Positions 9,145-17,340 of a stretch of DNA of 64,000 nucleotides are shown piece after piece. This stretch comes from Sapientia aquatica (GTDB taxonomy: Bacteria; Pseudomonadota; Gammaproteobacteria; Burkholderiales; Burkholderiaceae_D): positions 667,872 through 731,871 of the forward strand of contig NZ_SMYL01000002.1 of the NCBI RefSeq assembly GCF_004358105.1, in the 5' to 3' direction. How positions within the stretch are numbered: the stretch's first letter is position 1; every line of letters begins with the position of its first letter. Position numbers and translations under genes: made by a program. The notes beneath the pieces are model-generated. The model worked only from the letters and a program-made list of their open reading frames with translations. It was not told where the DNA came from and searched no databases.

Positions 9145-10419
9145 TTGGTTCACTTAATTGATCGACGCATACAAGGGAAAAATAAATCGGCCGTCAATCG
9201 CGAGCGGTTTTTGCGGCGCTATAAAGATCAAATTAAAGACGCCGTTTCACGCGCGATCAAAGGGCGCTCGATTACCAACGTTGAGGGCGGTGAACGTATT
9301 TCCATTCCCGTCAAAGATGTTAATGAACCTAACTTTGGGCATTCGCATGGCGGCGTTTGGGAAACCGTTCGACCCGGCAATAAAGAATATCTCAAAGGCG
9401 ATCAATTCAAACGCCCAAAAAGCGGCGGCGTTGGCGGTAAAGGGGAGGCGGGCAATAGCGAAGAAACTAGCGAAGACGAATTTGTATTTGAAGTCAGTCG
9501 CGAAGAGTTCATGAATTACTTCTTCGAAGATTTAGAGTTGCCCAATATGGTCAAAACGCAATTGACCGCAACGACCGATTTTCGGCAACAACGCGCTGGC
9601 TACAAAATGTCGGGCAATTCATCGAGCCTGCATGTGTTGCGTTCATTGCGTGGTGCAATGGGGCGGCGAATAGCGGTTGGTGGGAAGTCGAGTCGCCGCT
9701 TAAAAGCCGCAGAGCAAGAGATGCAGGATTTAATAAATCAAGGCGTTGATAGCGACGATGTTCGCACCCTCGAATTGCGCCATGAAATCAATCACCTACG
9801 CACACGCTTATTGGCGATTCCGTATTTGGACACCTTTGATCTGCGCTACAGCAATCGCATTAAAGTGCCTAAACCTTCTAGCCAAGCGGTGATGTTTTGT
9901 TTGTTGGATGTATCCGGTTCGATGGATGAATCAAGAAAAGATACGGCCAAGCGCTTTTTTATTTTGTTGTATTTATTTTTAACCCGCTCTTACGAAAAAA
10001 TCGAGTTGGTTTTTATTCGGCATCACACCACCGCATTGGAAGTCGATGAACAAGAATTTTTTAATTCGCGCGAATCCGGTGGTACGGTGGTTTCGTCTGC
10101 GATTAATTTGCTCAATACCATTTTGCGGGAACGCTATCCGACCTCCGAATGGAATGCTTATGTCGCGCAAGCTTCCGACGGTGATAACTGGGATAACGAT
10201 TCGTTGACCTGCCGCCAGCTATTAATTGATTCGATCATGCCGCTAGTTCAGTATTACGCCTATGTAGAAATTACTGACGGCGAGCCGCAAAATTTATGGC
10301 GCGAGTATGAGCAAATTGCAAGCCATTATTCTCATTTCGCCATGCGTAAGATTGAAGATCCCGCCGATATCTATCCGGTATTTAGGGATCTGTTTAAAAA
10401 ACAGAATGCCAAGTTATGA
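9145..10419 (+). CDS. yeaH: YeaH/YhbH family protein (DUF444, VWA-like)
   Basis: 424 residues from a TTG start at 9145. The start is chosen because AGGGGG lies 5 bases before it and the resulting N-terminus (M-VHLIDRRIQGKNKSAVNRER) matches the family start; an ATG at 9124 would add seven atypical residues. The C-terminal half contains a von Willebrand A-like metal site (LLDVSGSMDES, about 266-276) and a later EITDGEPQN segment. The middle has a Gly/Lys/Glu-rich linker (GGVGGKGEAGNSEETSEDE). It is the standard partner of PrkA. Its stop overlaps the spoVR start (ATGA), showing translational coupling. The biochemical role is still poorly defined in the family. Confidence 0.93.
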   Translation: MVHLIDRRIQGKNKSAVNRERFLRRYKDQIKDAVSRAIKGRSITNVEGGERISIPVKDVNEPNFGHSHGGVWETVRPGNKEYLKGDQFKRPKSGGVGGKGEAGNSEETSEDEFVFEVSREEFMNYFFEDLELPNMVKTQLTATTDFRQQRAGYKMSGNSSSLHVLRSLRGAMGRRIAVGGKSSRRLKAAEQEMQDLINQGVDSDDVRTLELRHEINHLRTRLLAIPYLDTFDLRYSNRIKVPKPSSQAVMFCLLDVSGSMDESRKDTAKRFFILLYLFLTRSYEKIELVFIRHHTTALEVDEQEFFNSRESGGTVVSSAINLLNTILRERYPTSEWNAYVAQASDGDNWDNDSLTCRQLLIDSIMPLVQYYAYVEITDGEPQNLWREYEQIASHYSHFAMRKIEDPADIYPVFRDLFKKQNAKL

Positions 10420-11942
10420 CTACATCGTCCACGACAGACCAAAACGTAACGCGCTTGCCCGAGCAATCCGAATGGACTTTTGAGCTATTGGAGCAGGTTG
10501 ATGCCCAAGTGCGGCGCGTGGCGAAGAATTTTGGCCTCGATACTTATCCCAATCAATTGGAAGTAATCACCGCAGAGCAGATGATGGATGCCTATGCGTC
10601 TGTTGGTATGCCGATTTCGTATTATCACTGGTCGTTTGGGAAGCACTTTTTAGGCACCGAAAAAAGCTATAAGCGCGGTCAAATGGGTTTGGCGTATGAG
10701 ATTGTCATCAACTCCAATCCTTGCATTGCCTATCTGATGGAAGAAAACACGTTGACCATGCAAACGCTGGTTATCGCGCATGCCGCGTATGGTCATAATT
10801 CTTTCTTTAAAGGGAATTATCTGTTTCGCACATGGACCGATGCGGAAGCCATTATTGATTACATGTTGTTTGCCAAAAATTTTATCGCCGACTGCGAACA
10901 ACGTCATGGCATTGATGCGGTCGAGGCGATTCTTGATTCTTGCCACGCGCTGCAAAACTACGGGGTTGATCGCTATAAACGTCCAGCGCGGATTTCCTTA
11001 GCCAAAGAGCATTTGCGTCAGCGTGAGCGTGAGGAATATTTACAATCGCAAGTCAATGACTTATGGCGCACATTGCCCCGTAAAGAGCAGTCCACGGCAG
11101 AAGATACGCCGCCGCGCGTTCCGTCCGAGCCGCAAGAGAATTTACTGTATTTCATTGAAAAATACTCGCCTAAGTTGCAGCCTTGGCAACGAGAAATCGT
11201 GCGCGTAACCCGCAAAATTTCGCAATACTTTTACCCGCAGCGCCAAACTCAAGTCATGAACGAAGGCTGGGCGACGTTTTGGCATTACACGATTTTGAAC
11301 CAACTCTATGATGAAGGCGTGGTAGGTGACGGCTTTATGATGGAATTCCTGCAAAGTCATACCAACGTGGTGTACCAACCGCCAGTGACTAGCCCGTATT
11401 TCAATGGCATTAATCCCTATGCGCTGGGTTTTGCCATGATGACCGACATCCGCCGTATTTGTGAGAACCCAACGGAAGAGGATAAACGTTGGTTTCCTGA
11501 CATCGCCGGTAGCGATTGGCAAAAGACTTTGGACTTCGCCATGCGAAATTTTAAAGATGAAAGCTTTATCTTGCAGTATTTATCACCTAAACTGATTCGC
11601 GACTTCCACTTTTTTACCGTGTTGGACGACGATAACAAAGATACCTTAACCATCTCGGCAATCCACGATGATAGCGGTTATCGCTACATCCGCGAGCGCT
11701 TGGCGGGGCAATACAATTTGGGTAATCGCGAGCCGAATATCCAAGTCTGGTCGGTCGATATGCAGGGCAACCGTTCGTTGACATTGCGACATTTGCAATA
11801 CCAACGTCGTCCCTTGAATCAGCAAACCGACGAGGTGTTAAAGCATGTCGCCAGGCTTTGGGGTTTTGATGTGTATTTGGACACGATAGATGAAGCTGGA
11901 AAAGTTAAACAACGCCATGAATGCAGGGCGACGCGCAGCTAG
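10416..11942 (+). CDS. spoVR: SpoVR family protein
   Basis: 508 residues, full length for the SpoVR/YcgB family. Recognisable segments are YHWSFGKHF, the His-rich YGHNSFFKGNYLF (near 125), the acidic LYFIEKYSPKLQPWQREI, and MNEGWATFWHY (near 280) with HxxxxxxxxxGWATFWH-type conservation. Named after a Bacillus cortex-formation gene, it is widespread in non-sporulating proteobacteria beside prkA and yeaH, with unknown activity. It overlaps yeaH by 4 bases and is followed after 26 bases by a small gene. The conserved His/Glu/Trp residues suggest a metal site, which is inference. Confidence 0.93.
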   Translation: MTTSSTTDQNVTRLPEQSEWTFELLEQVDAQVRRVAKNFGLDTYPNQLEVITAEQMMDAYASVGMPISYYHWSFGKHFLGTEKSYKRGQMGLAYEIVINSNPCIAYLMEENTLTMQTLVIAHAAYGHNSFFKGNYLFRTWTDAEAIIDYMLFAKNFIADCEQRHGIDAVEAILDSCHALQNYGVDRYKRPARISLAKEHLRQREREEYLQSQVNDLWRTLPRKEQSTAEDTPPRVPSEPQENLLYFIEKYSPKLQPWQREIVRVTRKISQYFYPQRQTQVMNEGWATFWHYTILNQLYDEGVVGDGFMMEFLQSHTNVVYQPPVTSPYFNGINPYALGFAMMTDIRRICENPTEEDKRWFPDIAGSDWQKTLDFAMRNFKDESFILQYLSPKLIRDFHFFTVLDDDNKDTLTISAIHDDSGYRYIRERLAGQYNLGNREPNIQVWSVDMQGNRSLTLRHLQYQRRPLNQQTDEVLKHVARLWGFDVYLDTIDEAGKVKQRHECRATRS

Positions 11943-11968
11943 TAGTTCATTATTCTAAGGAACTGAAC

Positions 11969-12253
11969 ATGTATTTAGATCACCCCACCATTAGCGCAAT
12001 TCACAGCGACACCGAACCAGATCGCTTAGAACGCTTGAATCGTGTGTACGGCTACGTCATAGGGCAAGCCGATCTGTCGAACAATAAAACCTGCATCACC
12101 AAAATCGCCAATTTGCATGACAGCAAAGGCACGCTGTATGTCTCTTGGTCGGTTCAGCCGAGCGACCAAGAAAGAACCTTTTTTGCCCGCGCTTGGCGCA
12201 GTCAGATTGGTGACGAATCGACTAATGTGGTGCACCAGTTGATTTTGGATTAA
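11969..12253 (+). CDS. Small conserved-looking protein ending the prkA cluster
   Basis: 94 residues from ATG 11969, preferred because AAGGAA lies 6-7 bases before it; an upstream in-frame ATG inside spoVR would add 16 residues. There is no signal peptide or membrane segment. It is a compact soluble protein with a central alternating stretch (TLYVSWSVQPSDQ) and a polar N-terminus, perhaps a small alpha/beta fold. I do not recognise the family. It lies 26 bases after spoVR and directly before an intrinsic terminator, so it is the fourth and last gene of the prkA-yeaH-spoVR unit and may act with SpoVR. Codon use looks like its neighbours. Function not assigned. Confidence 0.7.
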   Translation: MYLDHPTISAIHSDTEPDRLERLNRVYGYVIGQADLSNNKTCITKIANLHDSKGTLYVSWSVQPSDQERTFFARAWRSQIGDESTNVVHQLILD

Positions 12254-12295
12254 TCCTTTTGCTACGCGTCCGAAAGGGCGCTTGTCTCCCGCAAC

Positions 12296-12330
12296 AACGG
12301 ATTCTGCTTGCGTGCTGAATCCGTTTTTTT
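12296..12330 (+). terminator. Intrinsic terminator of the prkA cluster
   Basis: A perfect 9-bp stem AACGGATTC (12296-12304) / GAATCCGTT (12317-12325) has a 12-base loop and runs into seven T residues. It lies 42 bases after the small gene that ends the cluster. Confidence 0.9.
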
Positions 12331-12427
12331 ATGGCCGAATTTTATTTGTAGTACTCGATTTGATCTGCTAAAACAAACAGTGAAAAGTATCTTTTCCTGA
12401 AATTGAATCGTTATTGGAGGTCTGGCT

Positions 12428-12505
12428 ATGTCGATGGAATTAATCAAACAACGACTCCAAGCAGCAGTTGATTTTATTTTGGTGGTGTATGGGGATGATC
12501 TTTGA
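12428..12505 (+). CDS. Possible 25-residue small protein
   Basis: A 25-codon frame (MSMELIKQRL, then a hydrophobic AAVDFILVVYG and acidic end) follows an excellent ribosome site (GGAGG, 7 bases before ATG). It lies alone between a terminator and the 3' end of the metal-ATPase locus. It could be a real small amphipathic peptide or the remnant of a larger gene whose 3' part is lost. No homology is known to me. The remaining sequence in 12254-12727 holds the terminator before it and an antisense open stretch at 12568-12720. Confidence 0.3.
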   Translation: MSMELIKQRLQAAVDFILVVYGDDL

Positions 12506-12567
12506 TCAACTAATTCCACACTGAACATCAGACCAAATCGAATTGCTTTGCAGCTTTAATTCAGCCG

Positions 12568-12720
12568 CTAATCCAAAAAAGCGACTATATCTACGCGCGC
12601 TTGAAGTGCGTCTCGACCGATAGAGATAAATGCAGCTTGGCTGACCTGCGCAAGTGCGTCGTTGTCTTGCTCCGAAAAGCCTGCATCGATTCCAATGCGA
12701 GAGGCGCAGCTCGACAATTC
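12568..12720 (-). pseudogene. Short open stretch after the Zn/Cd ATPase, probable gene remnant
   Basis: Directly downstream of the ATPase on the same strand (8 bases after its stop), a frame of 50 codons reads like real protein: SSCASRIGIDAGFSEQ, then DALAQVSQAAFISIGR and ending DIVAFLD. It begins right after an in-frame stop and has no ATG; only a TTG at its third base position could start it, without a good ribosome site. I take it as the C-terminal remnant of a lost gene. A small translated protein is the alternative. Confidence 0.3.
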
Positions 12721-12727
12721 TCAGTAT

Positions 12728-15004
12728 TTAGTCCTGCTTTAAAAGGCGAAGTCCGTTAAAAATCACAATCAAACTCGCCCCCATATCGGCGAACACCGCC
12801 ATCCACAAGTTCGAGTAGCCCAGTAGCGTCAGCGCAAAGAAGCAAATTTTGATACCCAAAGCGATGCTGATATTTTGAATTAGCACCTTGGAGCAGCGGT
12901 TGGACAACGTAATCAGCTCGGCGATTTTACTTAAATCGTCTTGCATAAATGCCACATCGGCGGTCTCTAAAGCGGTCGCACTGGCCGCCGCGCCCAAAGT
13001 CATGCCAATATCGGCGCGCGCCAATGCGGGTGCGTCGTTGACCCCGTCACCGAGCATCGCAACTGGACCCAACTCCTGCAATTCAGCGATGTGCTTTTGT
13101 TTGTCTTCAGGAAGTAGGCATGAATAAATTTTAGTAATACCCACTTCTTGTCCAACGGTTTCGGCAGTGCGTCCATTGTCGCCAGTGAGCATGGCGGTAT
13201 TGATTCCCATGCTGCGTAGTTGGGAGATTGTCGCTTGGCTATTCTCACGCACTTGGTCAGCCACGGAAAACAGTGCTAAGGCGATTTGATGTTGGGCATG
13301 CGCCAAAATCACCACGGTATTGCCCTTGCTTTCCAACTGCTCAATTTGGCTTATTTGCGCAGTAGTTAGCTTGACTTTGGTTTCTGCCATTAACAGCACG
13401 TTACCCAGTACATAGCTGATTGGATGGGTTTCATTCAAAATATCGCCCATCACGCCGCGACCTGTTAAAGACTTAAAGTTGCTGACATAGTCAACTCGGC
13501 GCGCTTGTTTTTTATGCGCTTCAACGATGGCATTGGCGATCGGATGTTGCGATAAGCTGTTGAGGCTGGCCGCTAATTGCAAACACATTGCTTGATCTAA
13601 ATTAGCTAGCGGAATGATGTTGTTTAACACCGGCTTGCCAATCGTGAGCGTGCCGGTTTTATCAAATGCGATGGTTTTTAAATGACGCGCTTGTTCCAAA
13701 TATTGTCCGCCTTTGACCAAAATCCCACGGCGCGCAGCGCTGGTGAGTGCGCTAACAACGGTAACTGGCGTTGAGATCACTAAAGCACAGGGACAAGCAA
13801 TTACCAGTAAAACTAAGGCTTTGTAGATGCTATCGTGCCAGCTTGCGGCGAACAACAAGGGTGGAACTGTCGCCATCAATAACGCCGCCATAAAAACGCA
13901 GGGTGTATAAATTTTGGCGAACCGATCAATCATGCGCTCAGTCGGGGCGCGCTGCTGCTGCGCTTGCTGAATCGCGGTTGCGATACGATCTAAAGTCGTG
14001 CTGCCAGCGGCTGCGGTGACTTGGTATTCCAAGCTACCGTCTTCGTTTAAGCTTCCCGCAAAAACAGCATCCCCCTTATTTTTGAAAACCGGCATACTTT
14101 CTCCGGTAATCGGTGCTTGGTTCACGCTGGAAGTGCCGCTGCTAACGATGCCATCTAAGGCAATGCGCTCACCTGGACGAGCGCGCACGATTTGGCCGAC
14201 GTTGATTTGATTGCTCGGTGACAGTTGCCAAGTACCGTTTTCTTGGCGCACTAAGGCCGACTCCGGCGCATGTGCTTGCAATGCCGAGATCGCGTTGCGT
14301 GCTCGGTCTAAACTCGCTGCTTCAATTTTTTCCGCCAAGGTGAATAAGAAAATAACCACCGCCGCCTCGGGGAATTGCCCAATCAATAGCGCGCCAATGA
14401 CCGCGACGCTCATTAATAGATTGATGTTCAAATTAAAGTGACGTAACGCGGTCCAGCCTTTTTTAAGTGTCGATGTTCCGGCCAAGGCCACCGCAAGCAG
14501 CGCAGTAATAGCCACGACATAGGTATTCGCGCCAGACCAATCGAGTAACTCCGAACTCAGCGCTAAAACTCCGGATGCTGCAAACATTGCCCATTCGATT
14601 TGCGGTGAATGGGATGTCGATTTGCTTGGATCGTCGAGTAAATCAATATCAATCAATTTGCGATGGATATCTTGTTCATCGTCTAAGGTGTGCGTGACGG
14701 TCAAGACGCGATTAATTAAATCAAATTCGAGCAAATGAATCTGTTCGTTTTGCGCAAACGCTTGGCGGATTAAGTTAGCTTCGGTTGGGCAATCCATAGC
14801 GGTTAAGGTCAACTTTAAAACCGACGCATTAGACGGCACGGCTGATTTGTCGCCAACTGCCGGAACCGCATCGTGCTCATCGTGCGCGTGCGTGTGGCTA
14901 TGATTCGTGTGCTCTCCATGATCGTGTGAGCAACCACCTCCATTGGCGTGGCTGTGGCCGTGCGAATGCTGTTTTTTTGGTTTGAGTTGGAGGTAATTTG
15001 CCAT
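12728..15004 (-). CDS. cadA: Zinc/cadmium/lead P1B-ATPase with His-rich N-terminus
   Basis: 758 residues. The N-terminal 55 residues are extremely His-rich (HSHGHSHANGG, HDHGEHTNHSH), a likely metal buffer. A degenerate HMA domain with MDCPTE (about 73) follows; only one Cys is left of the usual CxxC. The pump core is intact: CPC motif (CPCALVISTP, about 402), DKTGT (about 451), GDGVNDAP (about 655). CPC followed by ALVISTP is the ZntA/CadA signature for Zn(II), Cd(II) and Pb(II). The divergent neighbour is a CadR/PbrR-like MerR regulator, and a MerR-class promoter with a 19-bp spacer lies 47-77 bp upstream of the start. Sequence alone does not separate zinc from cadmium or lead. Confidence 0.93.
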   Translation of the reverse strand: MANYLQLKPKKQHSHGHSHANGGGCSHDHGEHTNHSHTHAHDEHDAVPAVGDKSAVPSNASVLKLTLTAMDCPTEANLIRQAFAQNEQIHLLEFDLINRVLTVTHTLDDEQDIHRKLIDIDLLDDPSKSTSHSPQIEWAMFAASGVLALSSELLDWSGANTYVVAITALLAVALAGTSTLKKGWTALRHFNLNINLLMSVAVIGALLIGQFPEAAVVIFLFTLAEKIEAASLDRARNAISALQAHAPESALVRQENGTWQLSPSNQINVGQIVRARPGERIALDGIVSSGTSSVNQAPITGESMPVFKNKGDAVFAGSLNEDGSLEYQVTAAAGSTTLDRIATAIQQAQQQRAPTERMIDRFAKIYTPCVFMAALLMATVPPLLFAASWHDSIYKALVLLVIACPCALVISTPVTVVSALTSAARRGILVKGGQYLEQARHLKTIAFDKTGTLTIGKPVLNNIIPLANLDQAMCLQLAASLNSLSQHPIANAIVEAHKKQARRVDYVSNFKSLTGRGVMGDILNETHPISYVLGNVLLMAETKVKLTTAQISQIEQLESKGNTVVILAHAQHQIALALFSVADQVRENSQATISQLRSMGINTAMLTGDNGRTAETVGQEVGITKIYSCLLPEDKQKHIAELQELGPVAMLGDGVNDAPALARADIGMTLGAAASATALETADVAFMQDDLSKIAELITLSNRCSKVLIQNISIALGIKICFFALTLLGYSNLWMAVFADMGASLIVIFNGLRLLKQD

Positions 15005-15050
15005 GCGATTTCACCTTGTTGGGTAAATTGAACTTTTAATGCTTATCGTT

Positions 15051-15081
15051 AAGATAAAGCCTGAAGTCGCTACAGGGTCAA
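15051..15081 (-). promoter_or_regulatory. MerR-type promoter/operator of the Zn/Cd/Pb ATPase
   Basis: On the minus strand TTGACC (15076-15081) and TATCTT (15051-15056) are separated by exactly 19 bp, the over-long spacer characteristic of promoters activated by MerR proteins. The spacer contains the dyad CCTGAAG-TCG-CTACAGG (15060-15076, one mismatch), closely like known ZntR/CadR/PbrR sites. The regulator gene starts 46 bp away in the other direction. A TATAAT at 15088-15093 could serve that gene. Confidence 0.85.
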
Positions 15082-15126
15082 GTGTTTTATAATGGCGCAT
15101 TCGTTTTTTAGTCATCGGGAGAAATC

Positions 15127-15558
15127 ATGCGTATCGGTGAATTGGGTCAGGCAACGGGCGTGGATGTGGAAACTATCCGCTATTACGAGAAAACCGGCTT
15201 ATTGGCCGAACCAACTCGGCTAGCCAATGGCTACCGCAGCTACAGTCAGGCGCACTTAGAGCGCCTGTCGTTTATCCGCCATTGCCGTGCTTTGGATATC
15301 CCTTTGGCTGACATTACACGCCTCGTCTTCTTCATGATGCAGCCTAGTTCAGATTGCGGCGATATCAATAGCTTAATTGATCAGCAAATCGCCAAGGTGA
15401 GGGCGCGCTTGGCCAGTATGCAGGCGCTGGAGAACCAATTAACGACGTTGCGCTCGCGCTGCGATGCCGAACATTCTGGCTTGGAATGCGGGATTTTGCA
15501 TGAGTTGGTGGCCGCTGCCCACGGTGAAGCCTGTGCATGCCACACGAAGCCGGCTTAG
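15127..15558 (+). CDS. cadR: MerR-family Cd/Pb/Zn-responsive regulator (CadR/PbrR type)
   Basis: 143 residues. The N-terminal helix-turn-helix MRIGELGQATGVDVETIRYYEK is typical. Metal-ligand cysteines match CadR/PbrR: Cys in SSDCGDINSLIDQ (about 78), RSRCDAEH (about 113), ECGIL (about 122), and the C-terminal His/Cys tail GEACACHTKPA (about 135-143), which many CadR proteins use as a second site. It sits divergently to the ATPase and next to a MerR-type promoter, so it should activate the pump when Zn, Cd or Pb is high. The symbol is by family resemblance; PbrR would be equally fair. Confidence 0.88.
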   Translation: MRIGELGQATGVDVETIRYYEKTGLLAEPTRLANGYRSYSQAHLERLSFIRHCRALDIPLADITRLVFFMMQPSSDCGDINSLIDQQIAKVRARLASMQALENQLTTLRSRCDAEHSGLECGILHELVAAAHGEACACHTKPA

Positions 15559-15708
15559 TTGGATAGTTAGTCGCCACGCATGTTGAAACGTTTGTTCACA
15601 AAATTCTGCTTTACTGAAAATTGTTTTAGATTTAAAGTAATTTCCGCTTTAGTGGCTTCAGAAATCCTTGGGTTGTGCGTTTATCAGTGTCTCTAATAAG
15701 GAAATCAC

Positions 15709-17340
15709 ATGCAGACAGCGCATCAAGATACTTTTGCGGCGGATAACTTGCCGCCACGCGCATCGTGGCCGGAATTAATTTTCGATTTGCCCCATTTGCA
15801 CTACCCAGCGCAACTCAATTGCGCCCAAGAATTGCTCCAACAAGCGAGCGCCCAGTCCGACAAAGTCGCGTTAATTGGTGCAGAAAACAACCTGACTTAC
15901 GCTCAATTGCGGCAACAGGTAAATCAAATTAGTCATGTCTTGGTCGAGCAACTACATGTAATTCCTGGTAATCGCGTGCTTTTACGCGGCGCAAATTCTC
16001 CGATGTTGGTAGCGTGTATTTTGGCGGTCTGGCAGGTCGGTTGTATTGCAGTTCCTAGCATGCCGATGTTGCGCGCTAAAGAACTTGGCGTGATGATCGA
16101 GCAGGCGCAAATCAGTGCGGCGCTGTGCAGCGAAGCGCTGAAAGATGAATTACTGACCGCACAAAGCGAACATCCCGTTTTACGCCAAATCATGTATTAC
16201 GGCGGCACGCCAGCGCAGCAGCAATTGCCTTCCAGTTTGCACGCGGCGATGAAAGATAAATCCAGTCAATTCAAGCCTGTGGCGACCAGTCTGGAAGATG
16301 TTTGCCTCATTGGATTTACCTCTGGCACAACCGGAAAGCCCAAAGCGACAGCGCATTTTCATCGTGATGTAATGGCGATTTGTGATTGCTTTCCTGTCTC
16401 CACCTTACGCAGCCAAGCCGAGGATATTTTTATCGGTACGCCGCCACTTGCATTTACCTTTGGTTTAGGCGGCTTGGCCTTATTCCCGCTGCGGGTCGGG
16501 GCCACAGCCGTATTGCTAGAAAAATACACACCCGAGACGTTGCTACAAGCGATTCAACAGCATCGCGCCACTATCTGTTTCACCGCCCCGACGTTTTACC
16601 GGCAAATGACTGCCATCATGCTGCAAGCGGCGAGCAAGTTCGATTTATCCAGTCTGCGCAAAACTGTCTCAGCCGGTGAGGCCCTGCCTGCTGCCACCCG
16701 CGCAACGTGGCAAACGTTAACCGGTTTGCGCATGATAGACGGTATCGGTGCAACCGAAATGCTGCACATTTTTATTTCAGCGGCGGATGATGAAGTACGC
16801 GCCGGTGCTACCGGAAAACCCATCCCCGGTTACCAAGCCACCATCTTAGATGGTGAAGGCAACCCAGTCCCGGTCGGCGTGGTGGGGCGCTTGGCGGTTA
16901 AAGGGCCAACTGGCTGTCGCTATCTGGCCGATCCGCGCCAAGCCAATTACGTCTGCAATGGTTGGAACGTGACCGGCGACGCCTATGTGATGGATGACGA
17001 CGGCTACTTTTGGTATCGCGCCAGAACCGATGACATGATTATTTCGGCGGGCTACAACATCGCCGCGCCAGAAGTTGAGGAAGTGCTGCTGCAACACCCA
17101 GCAGTGGCCGAATGCGCGGTGGTCGGTTGTCCCGATGAAGAGCGCGGGCAAATCGTCAAAGCCTATGTCGTGTTGGCTGCCGACTTTGAGCCAAATTCAG
17201 CGTTAGAAAAAACGTTGCAAGAGTTTGTCAAAGCCACGATTGCACCGTATAAGTATCCGCGTTCAATCGAATTCAAAACCACCTTGCCGCGCACGGATAC
17301 CGGCAAATTACAACGTTTTAGATTAAGGGAGTGCGCATGA
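15709..17340 (+). CDS. 2-aminobenzoate (anthranilate)-CoA ligase, benzoate-CoA ligase family
   Basis: 543 residues of the ANL superfamily. The AMP-binding motif TSGTTGKPKATAHFHRD lies at about 205, the aromatic-acid pocket region PPLAFTFGLGGLALFPLR follows, with GATEMLHIF (about 350), WNVTGDAY and RTDDMIISAGYNIAAPEVE hinge regions, and the catalytic Lys in TDTGKLQRF near the C-terminus (about 535). The pattern is that of benzoate/2-aminobenzoate-CoA ligases. The next gene, overlapping by 4 bases, is the anthraniloyl-CoA monooxygenase, which makes anthranilate the most likely substrate. It forms the acyl-CoA with ATP in the cytoplasm. The start at 15709 has AAGGAAA 8 bases before it. It heads the aromatic cluster, about 150 bp after cadR. 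Confidence 0.88.
   Translation: MQTAHQDTFAADNLPPRASWPELIFDLPHLHYPAQLNCAQELLQQASAQSDKVALIGAENNLTYAQLRQQVNQISHVLVEQLHVIPGNRVLLRGANSPMLVACILAVWQVGCIAVPSMPMLRAKELGVMIEQAQISAALCSEALKDELLTAQSEHPVLRQIMYYGGTPAQQQLPSSLHAAMKDKSSQFKPVATSLEDVCLIGFTSGTTGKPKATAHFHRDVMAICDCFPVSTLRSQAEDIFIGTPPLAFTFGLGGLALFPLRVGATAVLLEKYTPETLLQAIQQHRATICFTAPTFYRQMTAIMLQAASKFDLSSLRKTVSAGEALPAATRATWQTLTGLRMIDGIGATEMLHIFISAADDEVRAGATGKPIPGYQATILDGEGNPVPVGVVGRLAVKGPTGCRYLADPRQANYVCNGWNVTGDAYVMDDDGYFWYRARTDDMIISAGYNIAAPEVEEVLLQHPAVAECAVVGCPDEERGQIVKAYVVLAADFEPNSALEKTLQEFVKATIAPYKYPRSIEFKTTLPRTDTGKLQRFRLRECA

Noticed and set aside
12262..12528. 88-codon minus-strand frame across the terminator of the prkA cluster
   Set aside because: It runs through a strong intrinsic terminator and a good ribosome site of the other strand; chance frame.
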